Shown here: piece after piece, positions 1 to 10,788 of the stretch
Layout: every line of letters begins with the position of its first letter
Position numbering within the stretch: the first letter of the stretch is position 1
Source of the DNA: Aurifilum marmelostoma
Lineage: Eukaryota > Ascomycota > Sordariomycetes > Diaporthales > Cryphonectriaceae
Assembly: GCA_027559495.1 (NCBI GenBank)
Contig: JAMXSV010000008.1
Span: forward strand, 868,001 to 932,000
Reading direction: 5' to 3'
Length of the DNA: 64,000 nt
Translations under genes and position numbers: made by a program
The notes under the pieces: generated by a model
What the model was told of the DNA's origin: nothing
What the model saw: the letters and a program-made list of their open reading frames with translations, nothing else
Database searches by the model: none

Positions 1-838
1 CATGTAGTATATTGCGCATGTACTGAGTGATGAATCTGCATCTGTATCTGAAGACAGTGTTCCAACATTGTGGCGGGAATTGTGCAAGGCTCAATGTGAG
101 ATTGTTTTGGGGGCGTCATGTGTAGGCGGGCCCGGCCACCAGGGTGGCGAATATGACACTGGATACGTCTACTTCAGTATGACCATCATCACTCGCATGT
201 CCACTACATCATGCCTGACGTAGCTCCGATCCCAGAAATAGAATCAAAAGGCGCAAGAGCTTCCTCTTTCGTCTCCCGCAGGACAGATGCTTCTAGAAAC
301 AATTTCATCATGTGTCCAGCTGTTATCGGGGGCATGGCACCGACCCGTCATGCTCGGGCTGTCCCAAGCACATGCCCCTTCGGGACTGTACCCAGGGAGG
401 CGTGAGTCCCAGCGGCGCGTTGTCTAGGCGGGAAAAAACAAAAGGGAAATGAAACTGGGGAAATCTGATCTCTGACCTCTCTTCCGGCCTGACAGGAACT
501 ACTGGGAGAGGCTTGTATGTTTACGCAATAGGACGAGGAGCTCGGCTCTTTTCTCTGCCCTGCGTCGGGTTTCATGCGTCCCCGGCCTACTGGAGCCTGC
601 GTCGGCTTATGCGACTCCCGAACCTCCGTCCGGTCCTTAATCAGCGTTGTGCAATGTTATTGGGACAGTTGACATATAAATAAATAATTTATCCTTTTTC
701 CTTTAAGGCGATGTAGTTTTTCCTCTCTGCTCACATCAGTCTCTGCTCATAGAAAGGTTGTCGTATTTGTTGAAAATCACCTTTGCGAAAAGCTTACTCC
801 GCCTGCATCCCCGAGACCCTTCCCCGAGATCGTCCATC
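1..838. other. Intergenic, no gene seen
   Basis: I see no convincing coding sequence here. Short open frames have no splice context or family resemblance. The last 200 bases are pyrimidine-rich with an AT-rich patch near 670-710 (repeated taaataa) and probably hold the promoter and 5' leader of the lipocalin-like gene that starts at 839. Confidence 0.6.
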
Positions 839-1545
839 ATGGCGGCTCCCTCTGAGGTCACCCTGAAGAGCCTTAACGGCAAATATGCTCTGGTATGTAT
901 CTGCACTCTGATTTTCTGAAATTCTGGGCATTTCGGTTTGGAAAAAAAAGAGAGAAGGATCGGGTGATGAATACTGCAACATGTTGTGTGGTTGTAGAGG
1001 GTGATTGTAAAACGATTGTTTTACATATACACAGAAACAGCACACTGATACCATGCGAACAGAACAAGTCCCTGTCCGACGACAACGACCCCGTCCTCAA
1101 GATCCAGGGCGTGGGTTGGATCCAGCGCAAGGCCATCAGCGCGGCGAGCCTGGAGCTGAGCATCAAGGTCTACGAGGAGGGCGGCGTGACCCACCTGGAC
1201 ACGGGCATCAAGCCGTCCCTGGGACCCCCTTCCACCGAGGAGCGCATCCTGGACTGGGTCACCGAGGTCGAGGTCAAGCACCCGCTGTTCGGCAACGGCA
1301 AGGCCCAGAGCAAGTGGGTCAAGGTCGAGGAGCTGGATGATGAGTACCTGTCCAAGGGCTGGGAGGAGGGCACCACCGACCTGGTCCTCGTGCAGAACAC
1401 CATGGACTCGGGCGTCGTCACGAAGCTGGTGCACGGGTTCGAGGTCATCAAGGGCCAGAGGCACTACGTGAGGCACATTGTGTGCAAGAAGGGGTCTGAG
1501 GTGGCCAAGGTGAAGCTGGTCTACGACTACATCGGACCCAACTAA
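839..1545 (+). CDS. Lipocalin/calycin-like conserved fungal protein
   Basis: Two exons, 839-892 and 1063-1545, encode about 178 residues. The join gives KYALNKSLSDDNDPVL, which matches the start of a family of small cytosolic fungal proteins with a predicted lipocalin/fatty-acid-binding (calycin) fold; members usually read W-x-MNK-T-LSDD near residue 15-25. The intron (893-1062) has a GTATGT donor and an ACAG acceptor and contains in-frame ATGs that could mislead a gene finder. The rest of the protein alternates short strands, e.g. VGWIQRKAISAASLEL and the final VAKVKLVYDYIGPN, as expected for a beta barrel. There is no signal peptide or membrane segment. Relatives are sometimes found near secondary-metabolism genes, but none is seen here. 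The ligand is unknown; family assignment is from memory of the pattern. Confidence 0.8.
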
Positions 1546-2054
1546 GGGGCCTTTTTGCCCACCTCTCTTTCTGTCTCTCTCAACGCATAAGGATATCTGG
1601 TTATATGGGCTGTATGATGAACAAGTATGGGCGTTGTTACGCTAGCAGTGGGTAGGCAAACATATGCACCCTGGAGTATATATTTACGCTACCTGGCGTA
1701 TTGCATTATCATGTGTGCTTCTTTTCTTTTGTGTTTCGTGTATGACCAACAGTAAGCCTTCAAGCCATCTCGAACCTCTCTTAGCTTGTGGCTTTGCCAA
1801 GCGAGAGAAGTGCGTTGACCTCTTACCATTCTCAGCTCACCGGTATGAATTGAGTCTCTGCTAGGCTCTTGGCTGTATGCGAGCTATCGTAGCGGATAAT
1901 ATGCCTCACCGAGTGACGAGAACAACGACAATGCCTGATTCAGTGGATATAAATACATAGATATTCGTGCGGCTTGGAAATCACAAGCCAACTTCACCTC
2001 CAAAACAACAAACTTGAAAGGAACCCCCAGTGCTATAATCACAGCAGACAGACA
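1546..2054. other. Intergenic, no gene seen
   Basis: 3' flank of the lipocalin-like gene followed by the promoter side of the ASCH gene. An AT-rich TATA-like stretch (ggatataaatacatag, about 1945-1960) lies about 100 bases before the ASCH start codon. Nothing else recognised. Confidence 0.5.
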
Positions 2055-2550
2055 ATGTCAGCAGTCGACCCCAACCGGCCAGACATCAAGGCCTTCATGA
2101 CCAAAGCCGCCAAGCACCTCGGCCGCGACCTACCCGCCCCCAGGGACGTCTTCAACTTCGGCGGCAACCAGCCCCACGTCACCGACGAACTCCTGGCCCT
2201 GGCCATAGCAGGCAAGAAGACAGCCACAACCTCGTGGCCCATCCCGAGCCCCCTGCACTGGGGCGTGGGCGACCTGTCCGTGATCCTGGACGGTCGCGGC
2301 GATCCTGCGGCCGTCATGCGGACGCTGTCGTTCGTGCAGTGTAGATTCAGGGACGTGGCGGTGGGCTTTGCGCTGGCGGAGGGGGAGGGGGACTATGAGG
2401 CGTACCGGGGGGGGTCATATCCGGTTCTATGGACAGCAGGAGGGCGGGAGTGAGTTTGGAGATGAGAGCATGGTTCTGTGCGAGAGGTTTGAGGTTATAT
2501 ATCCAAAGGAGCAAGAGGTGGGAAACGGCACAGCCGAGGTGAGTTCTTAA
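2055..2550 (+). CDS. ASCH-domain protein, frameshifted by one base
   Basis: The frame opening at 2055 (MSAVDPNRPDIKAFMTKAAK) reads through ALAIAGKKTATTSWP, the typical ASCH-domain segment (a PUA-like RNA-binding fold, related to activating signal cointegrator C-termini), to GEGDYEAYRGG near 2412. It then continues in the next frame as HIRFYGQQEGGSEFGDESMV and CERFEVIYP, the conserved end of fungal ASCH proteins. The switch falls in a run of eight G at 2407-2414; with seven G the whole span is one 164-residue protein. Without correction translation would end at 2453 after junk residues. Either the base is an assembly error, which I favour because all else is conserved, or the gene is recently broken. 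Function is unknown beyond presumed nucleic-acid binding. Confidence 0.75.
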
Positions 2551-2848
2551 GAAAAAGAAAGACAGAAATCAGGAACAGGGTTCAAAACATTTTGGTGTCA
2601 CAAGCAGTCATGAAAAGATATACATTTGTGTGGAATTTTTGTATTCCATTGATTCTCCAAGGTTCCCCATGTGTAGTAAAGTACAGTTTCTAAAGATACA
2701 AAACTATGTGCAGTAAAAATCCTCCCAATGACCCAGCCTTGTTGCGCCGCCATGTCAAGCCAAGCCTTGTTGTCCCAATGCATGCATGATCTTCATAGCC
2801 CTATATTGTCGTCGTCACACTCTCATCAAGAGATCGCAAACAGCAAAC

Positions 2849-4075
2849 TTAGTGGCGGAAGAAGCGCCACTTTCTGCGAGAGCTAGCGCTGATGGTCAGG
2901 CCCGAGGAGGTGCCAGGCGTGCAGGCAGTACCGGCAGCCATGGACATGGAGACGGACCACTCGCCGCCAGCGACACACATCTTGTACGAGCTGCCGTCCG
3001 AGGCACAGTCGTAGTCACCGGCCGTGCAGGATCCGGAGCTGCTGGTCGAGGAGGAGCCGGTGCTGGTGGATGTAGAGGCCGAGGTGGTGGCAGACGCGCC
3101 CGAGGAGCCGGAGCCGGTGGTTGTCCCGGAGCTGGCGCCAGTCACGCTGGGGGCGGCGGCGCTGGCCGCGGCACTGGTGGCGAACACACCGCCCCCAGTG
3201 GCAGAGGCAGCCTCGGTGGATGTGGCAGCGGCAGCGCTGCTGCTGCTGTCGTCACCGCTGCTACCGCTGCTCTCGGTGGAGGTGCTGGAGCTTGCGCTGG
3301 TGGTGGCAGAGCCGCTGTCGTCGCTGGAGCTGTTGCTGTAGCTCACGCCCTTGGCGAAGCAGTCGGAGCCGGAGATGGCAGCAGGGGTGTAGGTGTTGCT
3401 ACCGGAGCAGTCGTGCTCGACGTTGTTGCCAGGGAAGGGGTAGGTGGGGTCGCTGCTCAGGGTGGACTTGCAGCTGTTGAGGTCGCCCAGGTTGTAGACG
3501 GCCAGGGGAGGGTAGCTGTCCAGGGCATCGCTGCGCATGCGGATGTTCTGGGAGCGGGCCTTGGAGCCAGAGGCGGCCTTGATGGTGATGGGGGCGCAGT
3601 TCATGTAGTACTCCTGCGTGCCCGACAGCTTCGAGGTCCACGTCCAGGCATAGCTGTACGAGCCCGCTGGTATGTCCGAGGGGATGGTCACGTCATAGGT
3701 CGAGGCAGATGTGCCGTCCTTGGAGGGGCAGCCACCCTCGATGGACAGGATCACAGACCACCGGGTGGTCTGGGAGGGCTGCATGTCTGTGGACAGGGCC
3801 ACCTGGCAGGAGCCGCCCTCGTGCACGGCAGAGCCAGTGAAGGACATCGTGATGGACTCGCCCGCGGTGGCGGTGTTGGAGAGACCGCTCGTCGAGTAGA
3901 AGGTCGAGGCATCACCAGTCAGCTGGCACGGGAAGTTAGACCCGGAAGATGACAGAGGGCTGTTTGTGATGGTGTCCTTGGCATAGGGGACAGGGTTGGC
4001 CAAGATCATGTGAGCAGACGCAGTGCTGCCACAAATCGCCAGCACAGCGGCGAGGTTCTGAGTGAAGGAAACCAT
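2849..4075 (-). CDS. Secreted AA11-like lytic polysaccharide monooxygenase with C-terminal Cys-rich module
   Basis: A single exon encodes 408 residues. Residues 1-21 form a signal peptide cleaved before His22, giving the mature N-terminus HMILANPVPYAKDT: the N-terminal histidine of the LPMO copper brace. The second histidine is probably in GSAVHEGGSCQ (about residue 85). SIEGGCP, the SYAWTWTSK strand and EYYMNCAPI are typical of AA11-type enzymes, which oxidatively cleave chitin. A Ser/Thr/Ala-rich linker (about 250-345) leads to a compact cysteine-rich segment, GSCTAGDYDCASDGSSYKMC, resembling the X278/CBM19-like chitin-binding module found behind AA11 domains, and a basic tail RRKWRFFRH. 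It is probably involved in remodelling its own cell wall or degrading chitin. Family AA11 is from pattern memory; the substrate is inferred. Confidence 0.85.
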   Translation of the reverse strand: MVSFTQNLAAVLAICGSTASAHMILANPVPYAKDTITNSPLSSSGSNFPCQLTGDASTFYSTSGLSNTATAGESITMSFTGSAVHEGGSCQVALSTDMQPSQTTRWSVILSIEGGCPSKDGTSASTYDVTIPSDIPAGSYSYAWTWTSKLSGTQEYYMNCAPITIKAASGSKARSQNIRMRSDALDSYPPLAVYNLGDLNSCKSTLSSDPTYPFPGNNVEHDCSGSNTYTPAAISGSDCFAKGVSYSNSSSDDSGSATTSASSSTSTESSGSSGDDSSSSAAAATSTEAASATGGGVFATSAAASAAAPSVTGASSGTTTGSGSSGASATTSASTSTSTGSSSTSSSGSCTAGDYDCASDGSSYKMCVAGGEWSVSMSMAAGTACTPGTSSGLTISASSRRKWRFFRH

Positions 4076-6392
4076 GATGGCGAAAACTCTGTGTGGGTAT
4101 CAAAAAAGAATCAGGAGACTCCTGTGGAATGAGAGACTCGGGGTCTCAAAAGAAGAAGAAAAAGAAGAACAAAAATGCGAGGAATGGTATGAAGGGAAAG
4201 GATAGAAGCACCAGGCTCTGAACTCAAGATGTGGTATCTTGGGACTGTGGAAGAAGGAAGAGAAAGGAGATGATGGTGTAGAAATCAGGTGATGGTTGGA
4301 CGATAGGAGAACTGAGAGACTCGACCCTTTAATACCTGTCGAGCCCGACCTCCATGAGGCCTCACCTAGCCCCAAGGCAGAATCGCCTTTGTTGGACGAC
4401 AATGTGATTGTCAGTCGTCAGTCAGTCGTCGAACATCGGACCAATTGTGGAGAAACAGCGTCTATGCAACAAGGCTTTGCTGGGTGCCACACGACCAGTC
4501 TTCGGACGAAAAGCCTTGATCCCCTGAAGCCCAAGAGTCAAGGAGTCAAGGATGTTTTTCTCTACCAGGCCAGGGGCGGGCTCACTTACAGGGCAAATAC
4601 CTAAAACAAACGAAACAAAGGATTTCCGAGTTGCCCCAAAGAGAAATGTTCATCGCCTCAATGACAGGCTGCAGGAGAAGCTTAGGTCGAATAGAACTGC
4701 GGCCCCTGAACTTGCCAACAGGAGAAGCTAGGTGTGGGCCTGGGGGTTGGACCAATCGTCTTACACCAAAGTACCCCCTCCTGGCATATGCGAGACGACG
4801 CCTTGACTGGCCCGACAGGGGGGCGGCAAAGAAAAACCCATCCCCTGACGATCCCAGCACGCAAGCGCCGTTCAGTGGCGTGCCCACCACCCATGCAGGT
4901 GCCAGTCAGCACCAGGCGGCGCATACGAACCAAACAACCTCACCCAGCTGTGCGCATTTGCCGATTCCCGCCTGTTTCGACTCTGCAGCCGCCAGCCCCT
5001 GGCCATTGGCAAACAAGATCTGGTTGCTCCGGCTGAACGCCCCACTCTGGACGGTGAACAACGCCTCTGTCATCCACATTCATGCATCCCGTTTTCATGC
5101 AGGCCCTGCAATTCTCCGTTCATTGGCACAGCAGGCACCGGAGATCCTCGGGCAGAGCCAGGGTCCAACCTGCGGGACCTTGGAAGCTGTCGGTTTCCTT
5201 CCAAACGCGGGGAGGTGTCAAGTCTGCAGCTCTGGTCTGGGCGATTGGGTTGTGAGTGTTGTGCAGACCATTCTCGGCTCCATGGATGCCGTAATTCATA
5301 ATGTCGATGCGAGGATGTTACGTAGCAGCAACACGCGAGGAGATACATCTGGACCCGTGCTCCTTCTGATCGTTGTTGGTGGTTATGACAAGGGCAATCC
5401 GCGGACCCACGAGCTTAATCAGGGGCTCCTATTCTTTCACCCTTCCCCCGAGGGTATCCCGGAGATTCCTCAATACGGCCAAGATGTGCAGTTGAGCCAC
5501 CGGTTGGCCTCCCTCATGACCACCACAAGAATCTGACCGCGGACCAGTGACCACGACCTAGCATGATTATCCTGGTGGCCTCGTTACGATGGTCATGTAT
5601 TGATGCTCATCCTCTCAAGGTATCAAAGTCAAGCCCTTCACGCCCACCATGTTACTCGACCACACCCATTTCGTTCCGCACAGAAGGGAAAAAAAAAAAA
5701 AAAAAAAAAAAGCATGGCAATATGGCTGAAGAGCTGTGCGACATCGTCTTCCTGCGCCGAGCCGTGCGGCACATCCGAGGCTGTGTGCGAGTCTGCTTCC
5801 GGATGATGCAGGGATGCTTAGATCCTGAAGTTCTCTGGCATGCCTACAAAGTTCCGCCACACCCTGATTTAACCCGATTTTTTTTTTTTTTTTTGCTCCG
5901 CTTGAACATCGTCCCTTGCGAAGGACCACCGACGCCGCCAAGGGATTGATACCTGCTTGATCCCACCTCTGCTTTCTCTGGTCATCGAAATATCATCATC
6001 CTCCCGAGTCTCAGTGTCTATGGCACCCGTCCGATAGCATTCTTGAGGCCCCGTATGTAATGGAGGGTACATTGGTTGGATGCATTGAAGAAATGAGGGA
6101 TCCCAGTAAATCACCTCCCGAAATATACCCCAGGCATTGCCAGCCTTATCCAACTGCGTGTTCCATTTTTGCATGTCGCCAACCTGAGCATGGCTGGAGA
6201 ATCGGACCTCTCGTCAAGCCAACGGCAAGTCAGAGGATGGTGACAGGAGCCTGCAGCCAATTTTGTTCGAAATATAGGGAATGCTCGACGAGGGGCAATG
6301 GGGATCTGTCGTGTGACCAGCACCTTTGGATCCAGAGTTGGGTACTGCGGTCATGAGCCTCGACGATTGCGAGGTTCGGTTCCCAAGGCACG
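4076..6392. other. Long intergenic region with poly-A/poly-T tracts
   Basis: About 2.3 kb without a recognisable gene. An open frame of 301 codons at 4631-5536 has no family resemblance and irregular composition; I take it as chance. The first few hundred bases are the promoter side of the LPMO. A run of 23 A (5689-5711) and a run of 17 T (5878-5894) lie 166 bases apart and could pair. Confidence 0.5.
5689..5894. repeat. Homopolymer pair: A23 and T17
   Basis: Uninterrupted A at 5689-5711 and uninterrupted T at 5878-5894, complementary and separated by 166 bases. Seen directly in the sequence. No flanking target-site duplication was noticed. Confidence 0.9.
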
Positions 6393-7142
6393 CTACTCAT
6401 CCATTTGACCCCCAAGCCGGCGTCTCCTCTCAGCCTCTTTCTCGAGACGCTGTAGGTTGTCCTGCGTATCATCCACCAGCTTCTTCAGACCGAGCTCATG
6501 TTCCAGGCCGGCATCGCCGAATGAGTTCATCATGTAGTTCTGATAGCGCTGGGACAGCAGACCAAAGGCAGTATAAGCAACAGCTCCGTAGGCGCCTATC
6601 CGCGTGCCGTGCCAAGCCAGGGTGGCGAGGAACGGAAGCCGGGTCATCTGGGGATGGGTGAAGCGAACGAACTTGGGCTGGTAGAAAGGCATTCTAAACG
6701 TCGCAGCTCCGCGCCAGAGGAGAAATGCCGTGACGCCCAGCGTGAAAGGGCGGTCGTAGGAGGCTGCCACAACCCCCTTTGAGACGTGAAATGTGAACAG
6801 TGAGAGCTCCTCGGGCGTCAAGCGACGGCCCGCCACCCGGGTGACGTGTAGAGCCTCGTTCCAGAGCTTGTTGCGATACCAGTCCTCGTCATATCCCCAA
6901 AAGGAGGACAGGAGAGGCAGCTGGCGCAGGGGGCGGGGGTCCCATGATCGCAGGTACGCTGAGTTCTCGCTGCGTTCCACCCAGGCGACAACCTGGTCCT
7001 CGATCTCGTCTTCCTCCTCCGGCGTGTCATAAGTTGTTACTGGCCTTGGTGGTGGATCTCGCCTGAGGTCCGTATCTTCGGTGGCCTCGACGCCTCGACG
7101 CTGATGTGTATCGTCATCGCCTGAGCCGGGGGCTGTGGTCAT
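6393..7142 (-). CDS. Conserved fungal hypothetical, probably membrane-associated
   Basis: A single exon encodes 249 residues. The N-terminal 60 residues are polar and disordered (many Asp, Glu, Pro). A conserved-looking core follows: GYDEDWYRNKLWNEALHV, then GRRLTPEELSLFTFHVSKG. Two moderately hydrophobic segments, PFTLGVTAFLLWRGAA (about residue 140) and IGAYGAVAYTAFGLL (about 185), could be membrane helices. The C-terminus is a charged coiled coil (DNLQRLEKEAERRRR). This looks like an orphan family conserved in ascomycetes, perhaps organellar; I do not recognise a function. The ATG at 7142 is the first in frame. Confidence 0.65.
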   Translation of the reverse strand: MTTAPGSGDDDTHQRRGVEATEDTDLRRDPPPRPVTTYDTPEEEDEIEDQVVAWVERSENSAYLRSWDPRPLRQLPLLSSFWGYDEDWYRNKLWNEALHVTRVAGRRLTPEELSLFTFHVSKGVVAASYDRPFTLGVTAFLLWRGAATFRMPFYQPKFVRFTHPQMTRLPFLATLAWHGTRIGAYGAVAYTAFGLLSQRYQNYMMNSFGDAGLEHELGLKKLVDDTQDNLQRLEKEAERRRRLGGQMDE

Positions 7143-8767
7143 GCTGTCGCCCTGGCCGAGAGCGTTGATGTTGAATAGTTGTAGTGGTGTTGTGGTAGCC
7201 GGACGGGTCCGAAGGCTTGCGTATGCATTGGTGTTCGATCTGGATCCTCTCAGTGAGTGGGGTGTCTACGCATTTCCAGCTGATTGCTGGTGTATGGGTC
7301 AGAGGAAGTTTACGCACGCCGATGCTCGAGACAGCGGTCAGCGTGGACGGACCCACTTAAAATCCTATCTTAAGCCACTCAGGCGCGTTCACGTGATAGC
7401 TACCTCCTTATGCCTTGGCGCCTTCCTCAACAACAGCACATGTATATGCGCAAGCAGGTAATATATTGGTGGTCAAGAAGGCCCGAGACAGGACTGTATC
7501 GCATTTCGCTCAAATTCTGCCTGAGTGATATAGGAATATGGAAGGCAAGAGTCACAGAAATGAGGTGGTCTATATGCGTTGAACGGAACAACCACTTGCA
7601 ATGGATCTGGGCCTGGTCAGCAAGCCACATGCCTCAGGCGCCAGGCAGTACTAAGCTCTCCATGGGCAATCAGACTGTCACAAGTCATCTAGAAGTTGGC
7701 AAATATCAGTATCTTGGAGTAAAGCTCTATTGCAGTCACTCAAGAATGTAAGTACTCGAAATGGGACCTGGGTGAGGGGAGGCGAGACAGATGCGTAACT
7801 CCTGCTGGAGCTACTTATGCTTCCTTTACCTCCGTTGGGTGAGAGTTTCAGAGACTCGAGACTATCAATTAAGGAGTAAAGAGGCTCACCCCGAGAGGGA
7901 TGTGACCAGCTAGCTCCCCTGCCGTTGTTACCTTTGGTAGAGCTAGGATTGGAGACACTGTAGATTGACGGACTAGGCTGACATGGGAATATAAAGTTAT
8001 AAGTGGTTTCTTGAAGGTTGAGTTTTTGCTAGCAGGTGCAACTGTTACAGGTGGTATCTATGCGTGGTGTTCCTACGTAGTACTGGGATTCTCGAATCTG
8101 AGACGGCAGTAAGCAGTACTGGCCTGAGGTTTGGGACAAGCTGACCTGGGAAGTGCTGCGTAGAGACTTGGGCTTGCCTTCAGATTGGGATACTACACCA
8201 GCTATCAGGTTTTGGACTTCCTACATCCCATAAGATCAGTTTTAATTGAGCGGAAAGGGTACAGACAGCCCCACGGCAAGATGTTACAGTGGCCAAAGGC
8301 TCGCTAAGCGCTTCTTCACTGCCACCCTATGAAGATGTTGGAGAGATTTTCAGGCTACCTAAGTAAGAACAAAATGTTGGAAAACGACCCAAAAGTCTTG
8401 AAGTACCCCGAATCTTCAATAATCTTGCAAGGGGTTGGTCTCTCAAAGCTATCAGTCATTAGCAGTAACAATGTCAGAAGACAGGAAGGAGCAACAAGAA
8501 GACACAACAACAGAGACTTGCCTTCAAATCTCCGACAACTTCAGATCAACCCGCCGGACTCCCAACATAACAAAGGGATCTGGGGGTCACAACTTCTGTA
8601 GCGTCATTACTACCCCTCACCAAGTTGCTGAGGAAAAAGTCACGTTGCTCAACATTTGTCCTCCTCAACCCTGATCCTCAAACCCCCAAACAAACAGGCA
8701 CCCATCAAATCCGACGATACACCATCCTCAACAAAGTTCAAAGAAGTAATACAGCTCTATCAGCATC
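7143..8767. other. Intergenic, degenerate-looking, no gene seen
   Basis: 1.6 kb with no recognised gene. A CACGTG palindrome sits near 7390, about 250 bases upstream of the hypothetical gene on the minus strand. The part from about 7750 to 8330 is broken by stops in all frames. Short frames at 8329-8674 are Ser/Thr/Glu-rich and could belong to an unannotated 5' part of the next gene, but I cannot join them. Confidence 0.45.
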
Positions 8768-10088
8768 ATGTCCAGAAAGGGCAATAAATTTGACAGCCAG
8801 ATGGCTTCCAACAACTCTCAGGACCTGAAGGAAAATCAGGGTGAGTGATGCCGTCAACATTCTTCTCCAGGTGTGATGCGCATACTACCCGCATACCACA
8901 ACATTGACCCCTGCTTTTTCGTGTTACACGCATCCTTCAACCTTACGAGGCAAGACTGACTGAAGGTGTGTGCTGTCATGATAGATCCCAATAAGGAAGA
9001 GGTGGCTGTTTGTATCAAGGAGAAAGAGTTCAAGGTTGCCAATGAGGATGAACAAGAGCCATCTGACAGCAAGAGTGATGACGAGTCCCCGTCGAGTGCT
9101 AGCAAGGACAGCAATGAGACCCAGTCCCAGTCAGGTGTCATCAAGAAGGATGTCGAGTCCCACGCAGCTGCCAGCCAGGACGACCATGAGAACCAGTTGA
9201 TTACCAGCCAGAGTGAGGCCCGGTCAACTGCTGCTAACAACGATCTTCTGGATGACCACAAGTTCTCCAAGTCAGAAACCTACCAAGAAGTGTACCGTTC
9301 TGGATTCGGACGCGACATCATGCCTAGAATCAGGACCAAGCGCGATTACGTTTGCATTACTGACAAATATAAGAACTACGCCCTAGGTCCACGCAAACAT
9401 GAGCGGCCTGAGCCCGAGGTCGTCAACATAACCGGAGTCAAGCAGGACGACTATCGTGAGTTTCCTCCTCAGCCCTCAATCTCACCTCGCGCATCTCAGC
9501 TGCAAGTCATCCAAGTGATTTGGATGACCATACTGACAAGACATGCTAGTGAGCGCCTGCTACGTGGCCGATTACCCAGTTGTGAATCCTGATGCTGCGA
9601 CGGACGAGGCCCGTCGCGGCTTGCCTCACGAGTGGGCGGGCGGCCAGCCCGTCTGGCACAGTGACAAGATCCCAGAGGGTATAAACTTGGAGATGATGCG
9701 ATGGGACCTGTTGGTCGACCCGATGCCTCCCGCGGCGAGCTGGCAGGCTTCCGGCGACACCTGCGCCGCCCAACGCGCCATGACCAGCGCGCCGGCCACG
9801 GAGGCCGCTGCTTACCGCAACAACTACTACGCGGTCCCGACTTATTCTGGCCACGACACCAGCTTCTCCAAGTCTTCCCCCTCGTCCGCTTCCACGAGCC
9901 ACTATGCCGGCGATGGGTGCACTATCAAATGCATGACGAATGGCAGCGCCGCTCCAGACATCTCCTACCAGGACAACTCAGCCTGCGACAACAGTACCAA
10001 GAGGCCCGGACGCGGCATCGCAGACCAGAACGGCCCAAGCGACTTTGGCGGCGACGCTTGTGCCTGGGCTCGCTCTCACATTTCTTAG
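8768..10088 (+). CDS. Unrecognised Ser/Asp-rich protein
   Basis: Three exons, 8768-8840, 8985-9455 and 9550-10088, give 360 residues with consistent phases and GTGAGT donors at both introns. The start MSRKGNKFDSQMASNNSQ is the first ATG in frame with a usable donor. Residues about 25-110 are acidic and Ser/Gln-rich (SKSDDESPSSASKD), so probably disordered. A more ordered middle follows, YQEVYRSGFGRDIMPRIRTK and VCITDKYKNYALGPRKHE, then LPHEWAGGQPVWHSDKIP and MRWDLLVDPMPPAASW. The C-terminal third is again Ser/Thr/Asn-rich with scattered Cys. I do not recognise a family. No signal peptide or membrane segment is evident. Confidence 0.6.
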
Positions 10089-10788
10089 GTGAAGCACCTG
10101 TTCCACTTTCGGAGGCAGCGGGATGATACTGTATCGGTTGAGTGGGGGGGCGGTGGTGGGGGGGGAGGGCCGGCGATATTGGACTGGGAGAATCGTACAC
10201 GAAGCATTGAATTTTGAGTTTGCCAGGTTCGTCGGAGATGTTGTGACAATTGACGACATCTGAGGCCGCCACTGGAGGAATCAGCTGTATGGTAACAGAG
10301 ACCCCCCAGATGAACAAATAACCCACGAATCGTCCCCGACATAAGCGAAGTAGACGGACATCTCTCAGCATCGCCATACCGGTAGAAAACACTGCGGTGT
10401 GGTGGTCAAAAAGTCTGCCTTCGAAATGCAAAGACCATTGGGAATAAGGTTCAATCATAAGCCACCCAGCAAACATGCCGTGATATCTCCGAACGATCGC
10501 GGAGCCTATGTAATAGGCTTCGCTTGGTTGTGTCTCCAAAAGTGTAACCCTTCGTCATTAGGCACCCCGCTATGTATCATCTAGGGGGAATATCGGCACT
10601 TGACACTACGTATTCGGGGAGGATGCAGCAAAGTAGCCACAGAGGTATAAAGACGTACGACTTGACTTCCACCCCACCTGACTCCTCACCCCCGTGATTG
10701 AGAGCTTGTGGTTTGATCACCATAGCGCTGCACTTGACGTTTCTATGAGACTTGCTGCCTCTTGGTCAAGAGAGAAAGGAAAGCAAAA
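10089..10788. other. Intergenic, no gene seen
   Basis: 700 bases between the unrecognised gene and the formaldehyde dehydrogenase. Contains a G-rich patch (about 10142-10170). The last 150 bases are presumed promoter and leader of the dehydrogenase. No coding signal. Confidence 0.5.

Noticed and set aside
2786..3952. Open frame of 388 codons opposite the LPMO
   Set aside because: Gly/Ala/Arg-rich shadow created by Ser/Thr codons of the real gene on the other strand.
4631..5536. Open frame of 301 codons on the plus strand
   Set aside because: No family resemblance, no regular hydrophobic pattern, many rare-looking residue runs, and it lies in the LPMO upstream region; probably chance in GC-rich DNA.
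7750..8330. Possible transposon relic
   Set aside because: No terminal repeats, no recognisable transposase or reverse-transcriptase residues, and no clear RIP-like TA bias.
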